Source: Corynebacterium sp. p3-SID1241 (GTDB lineage Bacteria > Actinomycetota > Actinomycetes > Mycobacteriales > Mycobacteriaceae). From it: a stretch of 64,000 bases of DNA. The DNA lies in contig JALXWS010000014.1 of the NCBI GenBank assembly GCA_025144025.1, positions 1-64,000 of the forward strand, given 5' to 3'. This document shows, piece by piece, positions 8,864 through 18,871 of this stretch (position 1 is the stretch's first letter; every line of letters begins with the position of its first letter). Below the pieces are notes generated by a model. The model saw only the letters and a program-made list of their open reading frames with translations, made no database searches and was not told the origin of the DNA. The translations under genes and the position numbers were made by a program.

Positions 8864-11800
8864 GTATCTTCTCCTCGATCCATTCGTCCATATGCTTGCC
8901 CACGATGCCGATGGCCGGCTCGTCTGGCACTGCAAGGTGATCGCCTTGCAGCTGCACAATTTCTAGATCCTTAACGATAACTCCCCAACCGCCGTCGGGG
9001 TCAATCTCAGCGTAGCGCGGCTCCAGCTCAATCGCACCGTCGTGCATGCGCTCGGAGCGGAACAGCAGGACCGGCACGGTGACATCGGCCCAGCGGTGGA
9101 AGTCGATTTTGGCCAGAATCTGGTTATCCACGAAGGAGGCGCGCTGGTGCTCCAGAACGCCGGCGGCAAGGCCGTGCTCGGAGGCGTTGGTAGTAGCGAG
9201 GAACTCCGCCAGCATGGTCATGAGCGCATCCTCGCCCATGGTCTCGAGCATCTCGTACGGCGGCTCGAAGTCGAGTCCGTAGGTCTTTTTGGCAAAGGCC
9301 GCGTAGCGCTCCCACCGGGCACGGGTTTCTTCCGGCGTATCCGGGGCCGGGTGGGATGGTTGAGTGGTATCTAGCAGCGCAATAAACGCCATATCCACCG
9401 AGGCTTGGCCGCGCTGGGTTCGCTGATGTAGCTGGTAGGCTACCTCGTAGGCCAGCGCGCCACCGAAGGACCAACCGCCGAGTACGACCTTGCGGCCGCG
9501 AGCGTAGTGCAGGATGTCCTCGATATAGGCCTCGGCGCGCTCCTCGAGCGAGCCCTCGATTCGTTCTACGCCGTAGACGGCCACATCTTCGGGCAGGCGG
9601 CGAGTCAGCGGCTGGTAGACCGCAGTGGTGCCGCCGGCCGGGTGGAACATGAATACGGCAGGACCCTCAGCCTCGCGCAGGACGCGGATATTGCCTTCTA
9701 CCTCGGTCTCCAACCCCTCGCGGACTAGGTCAGCCAAGGTCTCTAGCGACTCGGCCTCGTGGACCTGCTGGGCGGTGACCTCGATTCCTGCGCGTTCGGT
9801 TAGGCGCTCGGCAATCTGGGTGGCAACCTCGTCGCTCACCTCTGGCAGTGCCGAAGTGACACCCGCCGCGGCCTTGCCGGAAAATGTGGCCCATGTACCA
9901 AAGACCATGCGCTCGGAGGCATCGCGCGGGGCAACGCCCACGCCTTGGCTGGGTTCGTCTTCTTCTGGTGCAGGGGTATCTTCAGTAGCGATCTCGCTGG
10001 TATCCACGCTGCCGCCGGCTACGGCCTCTTCCACCATGGCAATGACGTCGGCCAAAGAGGCATCGCGTAGCGCCTGCACCTGCAGCGGCGGAATTTGGAA
10101 GTCATTTTCCACGCGGTTCTTTATGCGCATGCCCATCAGGGAATCCAAGCCCAAGTCAATGAGCGGCAGCTCGCGCGGCAGGTCAGAGACGTCGTAGCCC
10201 ATGGATTCAGAAACGATGAGCGCGAGGCGTTCCTCCACGGTTTCTTCCGTGGGGTCCCAGCGCACGGCATCGACTTCTTCGGTTGCTGCAGGCTCACTCG
10301 AGCCTTCAGGCACATCGGCCACGCCCGGGATTGGCACCCCACCCAAGTCCAGGGCGGAGGCAAAGCCTTCTGCCAAAAGCTCGGTCTGCGCACCCCGGAC
10401 AGCGTAGACGGCCACGGACATGCCACCGATGGACTGGCTTACCACCGTGGTGATCTCACCGCGCGGAGGCAGATCGACATGCTCTTCGGTAGCGATGATG
10501 CGCGCCCCAGGCTTGACGGCCTCGGCCGCAGCCTCCACGATGGCCAGCGCAGACGGCGCCTGGTCCGCATTGGTAGAGAAGGCAACCTTGCCCTCTGGCA
10601 GGTTGACGCGGGCCCCCGGCAGTCTGGATACGCCGGCCGACGGGCGGGCATTGGTCCAGAATCGCTGGCGGTTGAACTGGGTATAGGGCGCCTCTACGCG
10701 CGCACCGGAGCCAAATACCGCGCCGAAGTCCACCGGCATGCCGGTGACATAAAGCTTGCTGAGCAGATCCAATAGCGATTCAGTAGGATCTACCTTGCGC
10801 TTCAACGCATACAGCAGCTGCGCATCGGCCTTGCCCACGGCGAAGGCGGTGGACATGAGGCCCATCAGCGCCACCGGGTTCGGCGAGATTTCCACCAGCT
10901 GGGTATGGCCGGCGTTGAAGGCCGCCTCGGTGGCATCCTGCAGGTAGACCGAGTGGCGGGTCATGCGCAGCCAATAATCCTCATCGTGCACGGTGGTACC
11001 AGGGCGATAAACCTCGCCCTTATCCACGGAGGAAAACAGCGGAGTGTGCAGCGGCTTGGCTTCCATGCCGGCGATGGCTGCATGCAGCTCGCCCAGGATG
11101 GGGTCTACAGCCGAGGTGTGTCCAGCCGCCTTCACGTTGAGAGCGCGGGCGAACTTGCCCTCACCATCGAGCTTTTCCACCAGATCCAGCACCTCTTGGC
11201 GTGGGCCGCCCACGGTAGTCATACCGGGTCCGGTATACACGGCGGGCTCGATGTTACCGTCGAGCGCGGCAATATCCTCGGCCGAGAGCTCTACGACGGC
11301 CATGGCTCCTTGCTCGGCATCGCTTAGCGACGCCTCGCCCTCACCCATCAGCCGCGCGCGGTGGCAAGCAATCACCATGGCGTCCTCGGCGGAAATTCCG
11401 CCTGCGGCATAGGCCGCAGCAATCTCGCCCATGGACATGCCCATCACACCGGCTGGGCGCACGCCAAAGGAAGCGAACAAGTCGGTCAGCGCGATCTGGA
11501 TGGCGGTAATGGCCACCTGGGCGGTCTCGGTGTCATATGTTTGGGCATCATCATTGACGATGCCCAGGATGGACCATCCGGACTCAAAGTCCACGATGGC
11601 ATCCAGCTCTTCTAGGCGGGCCTTGAATTGCGGCGAGAGCGCAACCATGTCCTTGGCCATCTTGCGATGCTGGGAGCCGAAACCGGAGTAAACAAATACT
11701 GGCCCCGGTTCCTGCGGGGAATCCGCAGCGGCAATACCGACGGATACCTTGCCCTCGGCCACTTGGCGCAGGCGCTTGACCGCTTCCTCGGTGGAGCTAG

Positions 11801-13547
11801 CCATCACGACGGCACGCGAGCGGGAATGATTGCGGCGGGCGACAGTCCGGGCGACGTCGACAAGCGCGGGCTTTTCCGCCTCAATGAAGTCTGCCAACAG
11901 GGCCGCAGCGCGTGCTCGGCGCGAAGGCAAAAGGCCAGAGACCGGCAACGCGACCGTTTCGGTGGAAAGCTGCGGCTCACGCTCGGCTGAGGTGCCGCGG
12001 TAATCGGTGAGCACGACGTGTGCATTGGTGCCGCCGAAACCAAAGCCGGAGACGCCGGCGATCTTGCGGCCGGAGTATTCCGGCCACTCGCGCGGATCCT
12101 CGACTACCTCGAGGTGCTCGGCCTCGAAATCGATATAACGATTCGGCGCCGAGTAATTGATATTGGCCGGAATGACATCATTGCGCATCGCCTGGATGAC
12201 CTTGATGAGGCCTACCACACCCGCGGCGGATTCAGAGTGGCCGATATTGGTCTTGGCAGAGCCGAGCAAAATAGGAGTATCGACCCCACGCCCCGCGCCG
12301 AGCACGCGACCCAAAGCGGAAGCTTCGATCGGATCGCCCAAAATAGTGCCGGTTCCGTGGGCCTCGACATAGTCCACATCCTGCGGATTGACACCTGCAT
12401 CGGCGTAGGCACGGCGCAGCACATCCTCCTGTGCCTCGGGGTTCGGGGCGGTCAGGCCGTTGGAGTGGCCATCGGAGTTGACGGCCGAGCCCTTAATGAC
12501 GGCCAGGATATCGTCGCCGTCTGCCTCGGCGTCCTCCAAGCGCTTGAGTACGAGGACGCCGGCGGCGTCGGCACGCACGATGCCATCGGCGTCGTCAGAA
12601 AAAGCGTGAATGGCACTCGTAGGAGAGGTAACGCCCAACTCCGAGAACGCCGTGGACGCATGCGGGGCGGCCAGAATATTCACGCCGCCGGCCAGCGCCA
12701 CGTCCGCGCTTCCCGTGCGCAGATCCTTCATCGCCTGGTTCACTGCTACAAGGGAGGAAGAACAGGCCGTATCCACGTTGATGGAAGGGCCGCGGAAATC
12801 CAGGGCATAGGAAATGCGGTTGGCCACCACAGCAGAAGAAATGCCAGTCAGCGCATACGGGTGCATCTCGGCGGAATCGGCACCAATGAGCATGCCGTAG
12901 TCATTATTGGTCGATCCCATATACACGCCGGTCTGCGTGCCTCGCAGCTCATTGGCGGGGACACCAGCATTTTCCAGCGCTTCCCACACCAGCTCCAGTA
13001 GGATGCGCTGCTGCGGATCCATATTGGCTGCCTCGAGTGGGGAAAGACCAAAGAACTCGGCATCAAAGGAGGCAATATCCTCGATATAGCCGCCATCGGT
13101 ATTTTGTTGGGCAATCTTCTCGCTCATCACCGGATCGGCGGAATACTCGGACCACCGCCCCATGGGCAGCGGGCCAGTGCCTGCGCGGGATTCCGCCAGC
13201 ATGGACCAGAATTCCAGGGCGTTCTTTGCACCCGGGAAACGGCCCGAAAGACCAATAACCGCAACATCGGTTCCATGCTCTATCTGGGCAGCGTGCTCCT
13301 CAGGCTGCGCCACTGGTGCGTTCAACAGGCGATCCGCCAGCAGCTCGATGGTCGGGTACTCGTATGCCACGGTGGCATCGAGGCGGGTACCAAGAAGATT
13401 TTCCAGTTCGCCAGATAGCACTACAGCATCCCGCGAGGAGAGACCATAATTTTCCAGCGGCTTGGAATCTTGGATCTCTTCGGGGGAAACACCGGTGGTC
13501 TGGGCGACCCAGTCACGCAGCCATGCTCGCAGTTGCTCGATGGTCAT
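8838..13547 (-). CDS. pks13: Polyketide synthase Pks13 (mycolic acid condensase)
   Basis: Condenses two fatty chains to the beta-keto precursor of mycolic acid. Numbered from MTIEQLRAW (1569 residues), the order is: ACP with pantetheine Ser near 38 (YGLSSRD); ketosynthase with Cys262 (DTACSSS); acyltransferase with Ser705 (GMSMGE); second ACP with Ser1136 (LGLDSLMGM); thioesterase with Ser1360 (GGWSFGG). This is exactly the Pks13 architecture. An in-frame ATG five codons earlier (13562) is possible; neither start has a strong binding site. It sits between fadD32, which loads it, and accD3, which supplies the extender. Confidence 0.97.
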   Translation of the reverse strand: MTIEQLRAWLRDWVAQTTGVSPEEIQDSKPLENYGLSSRDAVVLSGELENLLGTRLDATVAYEYPTIELLADRLLNAPVAQPEEHAAQIEHGTDVAVIGLSGRFPGAKNALEFWSMLAESRAGTGPLPMGRWSEYSADPVMSEKIAQQNTDGGYIEDIASFDAEFFGLSPLEAANMDPQQRILLELVWEALENAGVPANELRGTQTGVYMGSTNNDYGMLIGADSAEMHPYALTGISSAVVANRISYALDFRGPSINVDTACSSSLVAVNQAMKDLRTGSADVALAGGVNILAAPHASTAFSELGVTSPTSAIHAFSDDADGIVRADAAGVLVLKRLEDAEADGDDILAVIKGSAVNSDGHSNGLTAPNPEAQEDVLRRAYADAGVNPQDVDYVEAHGTGTILGDPIEASALGRVLGAGRGVDTPILLGSAKTNIGHSESAAGVVGLIKVIQAMRNDVIPANINYSAPNRYIDFEAEHLEVVEDPREWPEYSGRKIAGVSGFGFGGTNAHVVLTDYRGTSAEREPQLSTETVALPVSGLLPSRRARAAALLADFIEAEKPALVDVARTVARRNHSRSRAVVMASSTEEAVKRLRQVAEGKVSVGIAAADSPQEPGPVFVYSGFGSQHRKMAKDMVALSPQFKARLEELDAIVDFESGWSILGIVNDDAQTYDTETAQVAITAIQIALTDLFASFGVRPAGVMGMSMGEIAAAYAAGGISAEDAMVIACHRARLMGEGEASLSDAEQGAMAVVELSAEDIAALDGNIEPAVYTGPGMTTVGGPRQEVLDLVEKLDGEGKFARALNVKAAGHTSAVDPILGELHAAIAGMEAKPLHTPLFSSVDKGEVYRPGTTVHDEDYWLRMTRHSVYLQDATEAAFNAGHTQLVEISPNPVALMGLMSTAFAVGKADAQLLYALKRKVDPTESLLDLLSKLYVTGMPVDFGAVFGSGARVEAPYTQFNRQRFWTNARPSAGVSRLPGARVNLPEGKVAFSTNADQAPSALAIVEAAAEAVKPGARIIATEEHVDLPPRGEITTVVSQSIGGMSVAVYAVRGAQTELLAEGFASALDLGGVPIPGVADVPEGSSEPAATEEVDAVRWDPTEETVEERLALIVSESMGYDVSDLPRELPLIDLGLDSLMGMRIKNRVENDFQIPPLQVQALRDASLADVIAMVEEAVAGGSVDTSEIATEDTPAPEEDEPSQGVGVAPRDASERMVFGTWATFSGKAAAGVTSALPEVSDEVATQIAERLTERAGIEVTAQQVHEAESLETLADLVREGLETEVEGNIRVLREAEGPAVFMFHPAGGTTAVYQPLTRRLPEDVAVYGVERIEGSLEERAEAYIEDILHYARGRKVVLGGWSFGGALAYEVAYQLHQRTQRGQASVDMAFIALLDTTQPSHPAPDTPEETRARWERYAAFAKKTYGLDFEPPYEMLETMGEDALMTMLAEFLATTNASEHGLAAGVLEHQRASFVDNQILAKIDFHRWADVTVPVLLFRSERMHDGAIELEPRYAEIDPDGGWGVIVKDLEIVQLQGDHLAVPDEPAIGIVGKHMDEWIEEKIRGGQADNR

Positions 13548-13592
13548 AAAAAGGTCTTTCATTACGGGAAGTTATTAAATGGCATAAAGGTA

Positions 13593-13624
13593 TATCGCTA
13601 TATATTGTCACTTTGTTAGCGATA
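13593..13624. promoter_or_regulatory. Inverted repeat upstream of pks13
   Basis: Perfect 8-bp arms TATCGCTA (13593-13600) and TAGCGATA (13617-13624) flank a 16-base AT-rich spacer, directly between the fadD32 stop and the pks13 start. No T-run follows, so it is not an ordinary terminator. It could be an operator or an RNA processing hairpin inside the operon. Confidence 0.45.
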
Positions 13625-13626
13625 AA

Positions 13627-15339
13627 TCAGATTCCTACATAGTTATTCTTAGCTACACGGCGCGCAATCTTGCCGGAAGAAGTGCGGTTGATTTCCCCTG
13701 GCGCCTTCCACACGATGTCATCCGGAGTGATGCCGTGGTGGGCAGTGACCGCGGTGCGAATGGCCTCGGTTGCCTCGGCATCGCCGGACGGCTGCGCATC
13801 ATCGGCGCGCTCCACCAGCAAAACGAGGGACTCAGAGTCATTGCCTTCCACGGAGAAGGCAGCGACGGAATCCGGGCGAACCTGCACGGAGGCGGCTTGC
13901 ACCGTGCCCTCAATATCCTGCGGATAATGGTTACGCCCAGCAATGACGATGAGATCCTTCAGGCGGCCGGTAATATACAATTCCCCATCCACGATGGTTG
14001 CCAAGTCTCCGGTGGCCATCCAGTAATCGTCTTCCGGCAGGCCATCTTGTTGACGCTCACCCAGCGTATTGCGGAAGGTCGCAGCAGTTTCCTCTGGGCG
14101 GTTGAGGTAGCCGGTGGCCATATTGGGACCATGGACCCAGATTTCTCCGATAACGCCGTCCTTCACCTCGGCGCGAGTTTCTGGATCCACAATGGCGAGG
14201 TGCTGATGCGGCACGCACTGTCCATTGGAGGCGTAGGCAACGGTGTCTTCGGATTTATCCTCGATGACGGCGCGACCTGCAGCTAGCTCCGCGCGGTTAA
14301 AGTGCGAGATGACCGGGCGCTTCTCGGTTTGCGGGGTAGACACAGTAAGCGCCGCTTCTGCTAGACCATAGGACGGACGCAGTACGGAACGGTCCACGCT
14401 GAAGGCATCAAGGAAGGAGTCCACGGCCGATTCGGTCACCGGCTCGGAACCGATAATGATGCCGGCCACGTGCGAGAAATCTGCATCCTCGGCATGGCGA
14501 GCGGCGAGTTCCAAGGCAAAGTTCGGGATTGCGGCATAGGTGACCTGCTTGCCCGCGGTGAGGCGCCGGACCCAGCGATTTGGGTGCTGGATGAAATCGC
14601 GCGGGGTCATCATCTCGAAGTCAAGGCCCAAAATGGTAACGAATACGGCCAGAATGATGCCCATATCGTGGTGCATCGGCAGCCAGGAGACGACGCGAGC
14701 CGGCATTTGCAGCTGCAGCGCTTGGAAGATCTGCGCCACATTGGCAATAATCGCGCGATTGGTAAGCTCCACGCCGGCCGGGGTTCGGGTGGAGCCCGAC
14801 GTGTACTGCAGGAAGGCGGTGTCCCCTGCACCTCCTTCCACGGGGGTCCAAGAGCTAGCCAAAGAATCTGGCAGGGCATCGAGGGAAATAACCCGCGGGC
14901 GCTCGCGTTGAGCGGAAAAATACTTGCGCACTGCCGCCGCCGATACGCGGTTGGTCACCACGATAGACGGTTCACAATCGCCAAATACAGCCTTAAGGTG
15001 GTCCGCGTGCCCCGGTTCATTGGGGTCATAGAGTGGAATCGGCACCATGCCCGCATACAGCGCGCCCAAGAAACCAAAGACGTACTCCGGTGAGTTACCC
15101 GCCAAGATGGCCACGCGGGTACCAGGCTCGGCTACCTGCTGGAGGCGCCCAGCCACCACCTTAATGCGATTATTGACCTGCGCTCGGGTAAGTTCCCGGC
15201 AAGTCTCTTCCTCGCCATAGACCCACTGGCGCATCACCACGCGGTCTGGATCGGCCTCGGATTGGAAGAGCTTTTCCGCCAGCTGGGCCAGGGTGAACTC
15301 GGGAGCCAATAATTGCCCCATCTGCGCTTTCAGATCCAT
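13627..15339 (-). CDS. fadD32: Fatty-acyl-AMP ligase FadD32
   Basis: Activates the meromycolate or long fatty acid as acyl-AMP and loads it on the Pks13 N-terminal ACP. The 570 residues carry the adenylate-forming motif QYTSGSTRTPAGVELTNR, then GSEPV, ATGDLA and the late TGRLKDLIVIAGRNHYPQDI. The ATG at 15339 has AAGGAG eight bases upstream. It is somewhat shorter at the N-terminus than the 600-plus residues usual for FadD32, but no better start lies upstream. Position just before pks13 confirms the role. Confidence 0.95.
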   Translation of the reverse strand: MDLKAQMGQLLAPEFTLAQLAEKLFQSEADPDRVVMRQWVYGEEETCRELTRAQVNNRIKVVAGRLQQVAEPGTRVAILAGNSPEYVFGFLGALYAGMVPIPLYDPNEPGHADHLKAVFGDCEPSIVVTNRVSAAAVRKYFSAQRERPRVISLDALPDSLASSWTPVEGGAGDTAFLQYTSGSTRTPAGVELTNRAIIANVAQIFQALQLQMPARVVSWLPMHHDMGIILAVFVTILGLDFEMMTPRDFIQHPNRWVRRLTAGKQVTYAAIPNFALELAARHAEDADFSHVAGIIIGSEPVTESAVDSFLDAFSVDRSVLRPSYGLAEAALTVSTPQTEKRPVISHFNRAELAAGRAVIEDKSEDTVAYASNGQCVPHQHLAIVDPETRAEVKDGVIGEIWVHGPNMATGYLNRPEETAATFRNTLGERQQDGLPEDDYWMATGDLATIVDGELYITGRLKDLIVIAGRNHYPQDIEGTVQAASVQVRPDSVAAFSVEGNDSESLVLLVERADDAQPSGDAEATEAIRTAVTAHHGITPDDIVWKAPGEINRTSSGKIARRVAKNNYVGI

Positions 15340-15398
15340 CGAATCTCCTTAGATAAATGGTTTCGTCAATAAAACTATCGGAGTTGGGGGAATAGTTG

Positions 15399-16316
15399 TT
15401 ACGCGCCGTCGATAAGCTGGTGAGCCCAGCCCACAACCCACTGGTTGGCCGTGGTGCCATCAATAACGCCACTATTGGAGGCGTACTGTGCATGGACGCC
15501 ATTCGCGGCAATCAATCCCTGCGCACGTTCGAGGGCATTAGACACGTTCGGCGGAGCGTCACAGACCGAATCATTGGGCGCACAGATCTGGAACGTACGA
15601 TCTGCCAGGCTACCGAACCCATTCGGGCGCGCACCACGCATGGACGCGCCCGGCACGATGGGCTGAACCAAACCGGATACCGGCTGGAGGGCAATTTCCG
15701 CACCCACACCGCCGACTTTGCGGCCTGGGTTTTGTCCAACACCGTTTTGGCGGCGGCCGTCTGCAATAAGGGCCACGCCGGCAATATTTTCCGCCGGTAC
15801 CGCACCCTGGCCCCCACCAATTTCATCGGCCACGTCACCAGCAATTACTGCGCCCTGAGAGAAACCGCTCAGAATGAATTTGGTCTCCGGGCAGCTTTCA
15901 TGCACGCCACGCAACTCATCGTTCATCTTTGCGGTGCCCTCATTACGGGAATCGTCGTAACTCATCTCATGTTGCGCATTGATGTTTTTAAACTGCGCAG
16001 TATAAGGAAGGGTCCATATCTTTACGTCCTCCCCATAGGCCTCCTGCAACGGCTTCGTAATAGACAGCATGAACGAGCGCGGATTGGCAGAAGGATTGAG
16101 GGGGTCGTCGTCAGCCGCGGATTCCCACGTACCCGGGGCGGAAATGAACTCCACGCGAGGGCACCACTCAGGCTGCTGCGGTGACGGCGGCGCAGCCTGC
16201 TCCGTGGGGCGCGGAGCAGGGGAATCATCAGTGCCACTGTTGAGGTAACGCGACGCGCCCACGCCGATGACAGCTAAAACGACGAGGACAGCGACGACGG
16301 TAATGGTTTTTCTCAT
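15399..16316 (-). CDS. Cutinase-family serine esterase (Culp6-like envelope protein)
   Basis: A 305-residue secreted or anchored hydrolase: an N-terminal membrane segment (about 4-24), a Pro-rich linker, then a cutinase fold with nucleophile Ser153 in LSGFSQGAV. The Asp and His of the triad are probably those in CAPNDSVCD and GVHAQYA. In mycobacteria and corynebacteria a cutinase-like protein lies next to fadD32-pks13; Culp6 was described as a lipase/thioesterase of the envelope. It precedes fadD32 by 59 bases on the same strand and is likely co-transcribed. The substrate is not visible from sequence. Confidence 0.85.
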   Translation of the reverse strand: MRKTITVVAVLVVLAVIGVGASRYLNSGTDDSPAPRPTEQAAPPSPQQPEWCPRVEFISAPGTWESAADDDPLNPSANPRSFMLSITKPLQEAYGEDVKIWTLPYTAQFKNINAQHEMSYDDSRNEGTAKMNDELRGVHESCPETKFILSGFSQGAVIAGDVADEIGGGQGAVPAENIAGVALIADGRRQNGVGQNPGRKVGGVGAEIALQPVSGLVQPIVPGASMRGARPNGFGSLADRTFQICAPNDSVCDAPPNVSNALERAQGLIAANGVHAQYASNSGVIDGTTANQWVVGWAHQLIDGA

Positions 16317-16338
16317 GGATTAGTTGTACCAGGTAAAC

Positions 16339-16785
16339 CTAGCAAATCCCTGTACGCGCGGAATCCGTAATGAGCTTGGAAAGCTCCTCAAAACTCATCT
16401 TGGTACGGTTTTGCTCAACGAGCTGGCCAGCAACCGCGGAGATAGTAACGTCATTCTCATCACAAGCTGCTTGACCCGCGCCTAGGAGCTGATCTTCTAC
16501 GCCATCGACGTTAACACCAGCGTCCTTGAGCTTGCCCAGGTACTTGGCCTCTGGTTCCGGGACTTCGGCGGACGGGATCTCCGAGATCTCACGCGCACCG
16601 CGGTCTTCCTGAGACTTAGACTTTGCGGAAGAACCGGTCGACTCTTCCGCTGAGGTAGGGGCGTCCGATTCCCGTTCGAGGGGCGCGACCTCGGTCTCTT
16701 GCGGCGGTTCGCTATCCACCGTGGCGGAATCGCAGCCCGCAAGAGCCAAGCATAGGGCCGCGCCCACTACTACTAGCTTGCGCAT
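16339..16785 (-). CDS. Small lipoprotein of unknown function
   Basis: A 148-residue protein with a lipoprotein signal: MRKLVVVGAALCLALAGC, so Cys18 would be lipidated. A long acidic, Ser/Glu-rich linker follows, then a C-terminal domain with two Cys (near 113 and the last residue) that may form a disulfide, a shape reminiscent of DUF732 domains. It starts two bases after the mycolyltransferase stop and ends 22 bases before the cutinase-like gene, so it is part of that operon. Function unknown; an envelope role is likely. Confidence 0.8.
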   Translation of the reverse strand: MRKLVVVGAALCLALAGCDSATVDSEPPQETEVAPLERESDAPTSAEESTGSSAKSKSQEDRGAREISEIPSAEVPEPEAKYLGKLKDAGVNVDGVEDQLLGAGQAACDENDVTISAVAGQLVEQNRTKMSFEELSKLITDSARTGIC

Positions 16786-16787
16786 GG

Positions 16788-18734
16788 CTACTTCTTCTCA
16801 GTCCGAACCTGTCCCAGGACCTCGCTGATCTTGCCGTGCTGGAATTCCTGGCTCAGGCCCCCAGCGGCAATCTCGGAGTAGTCAGAGGTCGGCCAGCCGA
16901 ACTCACCCTGCTCCCAGCCAGCTTTCCCCCAGCGGTCCATGATCTTGCTCTTCAGAATGTAGTGCGCACCAGACTTAGGGGACCAGTAGATGCTGCCCTT
17001 CTCAAAGGTCTGGAAGAAGCCGCCATCGACGGCGTTCTCGCCGGACGTCGGGAAGCCGAGTGCGGATTCCGCGCCACCCATATCCTTGTACTTGGCGCCG
17101 ATAGCACCGTGGACTACCTGGTTGGAGCCGTCCGGATTACGGGTCAGAATGCCATTCTGGAATTCCTGCATGTAGCCCTCGCCGACCTTCTTGACTGAGC
17201 CGGTCGGATACTTCAGATCGCCCTTTTCGTAGCCATTCTTGCCCCAAGCCTGGAACATATCGCCGGTGATTTCCCAAGCACCGGTCTCTGGGGACCAGTA
17301 GATGGAGCCGTGCTCAAAGTGCACGAAGCGTCCCTTGCCGTCCGGAGTCTTGGTCTCACCAGTCTTGGGGAAACCAAGCCACGAGGTAGGTCCACCGATC
17401 TCGGCGTAGCGAGCACCAATGCGGCCGAAAAGAGCGTGCGCACCGGTATCCGGGGACCAGTATGCAGTGCCGGATTCAAAGTCCTGGGCCTTGCCCTTCT
17501 TGGCGACGTCGTACTCATTATTCAAGCAAGAGCCAATAACACCGCTCTTGGTCTCCTTAGCGATGGCACCGACGGCCTCACAGTCCGCACCACGATCAGC
17601 CTTGTCCATTTCGAGGGCATCCGCAATGTACGGCCATGCCTGCTGCATCTCAAACTGCCAGTACTCCCAGCTGTGCACGCCGGATGGGCGGAACTTAACC
17701 ACCGGGTTAATCTTCGCGCGCTTGGCGTAATCCACGTAGGTCTGGGTCGACATGCGGGAGATGACCTCTAGGCCCATGCCGGCGAGGTTGGCCTGACCCT
17801 TGGCCACAGAGTTGGCGTTGCCAAAATCATCCTTGCCAGAGCCTGCGGAAACGTAAACCTTCATATCCTTCAGGTTCTCAATGCCCAACTTTGGATCGTG
17901 ATCAATCCAATTCTGGGAGCCTGGCTGACCCCACATCTTGCGGGAATCATATCCACCAGCATCACGCTGCGAAGCCATGATGGCTTGCGGCATGCCGCGG
18001 GTGGTGGTGTCCAAGTATCCGGAGAAAGAACCGACAAAGTTGAACAGGTGAGGGTTTCGCTCTGCCAAATTCATAGCGGCAGTGCCGCCCATGGACAGGC
18101 CAGTCACCGCACGCTTGTGGTTAGAGCGGTACTCATGGTCCAAGATGGGGATCAATTCCTTAGTCAGGAAGGTCTCCCACATATAGTGCTTGCCGCGGTC
18201 TGGCTGCTCCCAGTCCGAATAGAAGGAAGACTCGCCGCCCACCGGCATAATCAGGTTGACGTTGCGGTCAGCGTACTGGTTCAAAACATTGGTCTCGATG
18301 GTCCAGCCAGACTCATCATCACGCGCGCGCAGTCCATCCAAAGCCCAGACCTCTGGGAACTTCTTTTCTGGGTGGGAGTACCAGTCACGAGCAAGCTGGA
18401 TTTGTACCTTCTGCTCTTTATCCGGCATGGCCGCGGACTTGATATAGACCATCAAGTGGCGGTTGGTCAGGTACTCCACGCGGTTGATCTTTACGCCTTC
18501 CGGCAGGCCCTCAACATCCGGATATTCGGTGTTCAACGGGGTACGAGCGGGTGGCTCCTTCGGGGCGAAGTGATCAGACAGGCTGGAATCGCCTTCAATT
18601 GCGGAGGAGAGATCGCCTACAGAAGACTGTGCGGTGGCGTTTGGCAGCAGGGCCAAACCCACGGCGATGGCGGTAGGTACTGCGGCCACTGCAAGGCCCT
18701 TGCGTGCCTTGCTCGGGGAAGTGCTTTTGCGCAT
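16788..18734 (-). CDS. cop1: Mycolyltransferase with C-terminal LGFP repeats (PS1/Cop1 type)
   Basis: Antigen 85-family enzyme that moves corynomycolate from trehalose monomycolate to arabinogalactan or another trehalose monomycolate. The 648 residues comprise a signal peptide (to about 36, ending in NATAQSS), an esterase domain with nucleophile Ser214 (TGLSMGG), and from about 400 a set of LGFP repeats (for example TSWLGFPKTGE, SALGFPTSGE) thought to bind the cell wall. This layout is that of PS1/Csp1/Cop1 in C. glutamicum. The ATG at 18734 has AAGGA upstream. It heads an operon-like run to accD3. Confidence 0.93.
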   Translation of the reverse strand: MRKSTSPSKARKGLAVAAVPTAIAVGLALLPNATAQSSVGDLSSAIEGDSSLSDHFAPKEPPARTPLNTEYPDVEGLPEGVKINRVEYLTNRHLMVYIKSAAMPDKEQKVQIQLARDWYSHPEKKFPEVWALDGLRARDDESGWTIETNVLNQYADRNVNLIMPVGGESSFYSDWEQPDRGKHYMWETFLTKELIPILDHEYRSNHKRAVTGLSMGGTAAMNLAERNPHLFNFVGSFSGYLDTTTRGMPQAIMASQRDAGGYDSRKMWGQPGSQNWIDHDPKLGIENLKDMKVYVSAGSGKDDFGNANSVAKGQANLAGMGLEVISRMSTQTYVDYAKRAKINPVVKFRPSGVHSWEYWQFEMQQAWPYIADALEMDKADRGADCEAVGAIAKETKSGVIGSCLNNEYDVAKKGKAQDFESGTAYWSPDTGAHALFGRIGARYAEIGGPTSWLGFPKTGETKTPDGKGRFVHFEHGSIYWSPETGAWEITGDMFQAWGKNGYEKGDLKYPTGSVKKVGEGYMQEFQNGILTRNPDGSNQVVHGAIGAKYKDMGGAESALGFPTSGENAVDGGFFQTFEKGSIYWSPKSGAHYILKSKIMDRWGKAGWEQGEFGWPTSDYSEIAAGGLSQEFQHGKISEVLGQVRTEKK

Positions 18735-18825
18735 AGGTAAACGTCCTTGAAGATTTGCCGCGGTACCTTTCCGAGGGTTCCCCTCCCCCGGACCGATGCC
18801 TACGGCGTGAGCTGTCTATCGTGTG

Positions 18826-18848
18826 CTCAAGTTTAAGTTGAACTTGAG
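18826..18848. promoter_or_regulatory. Inverted repeat in the cop1 upstream region
   Basis: Perfect 8-bp arms CTCAAGTT (18826-18833) and AACTTGAG (18841-18848) with a 7-base spacer, about 90 bases upstream of cop1 and 24 bases past the aldehyde dehydrogenase stop. No T-run follows, so it looks more like an operator for cop1 than a terminator, although a weak terminator is possible. Confidence 0.45.
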
Positions 18849-18871
18849 ACTTACGCTAGACTGACACGCCG

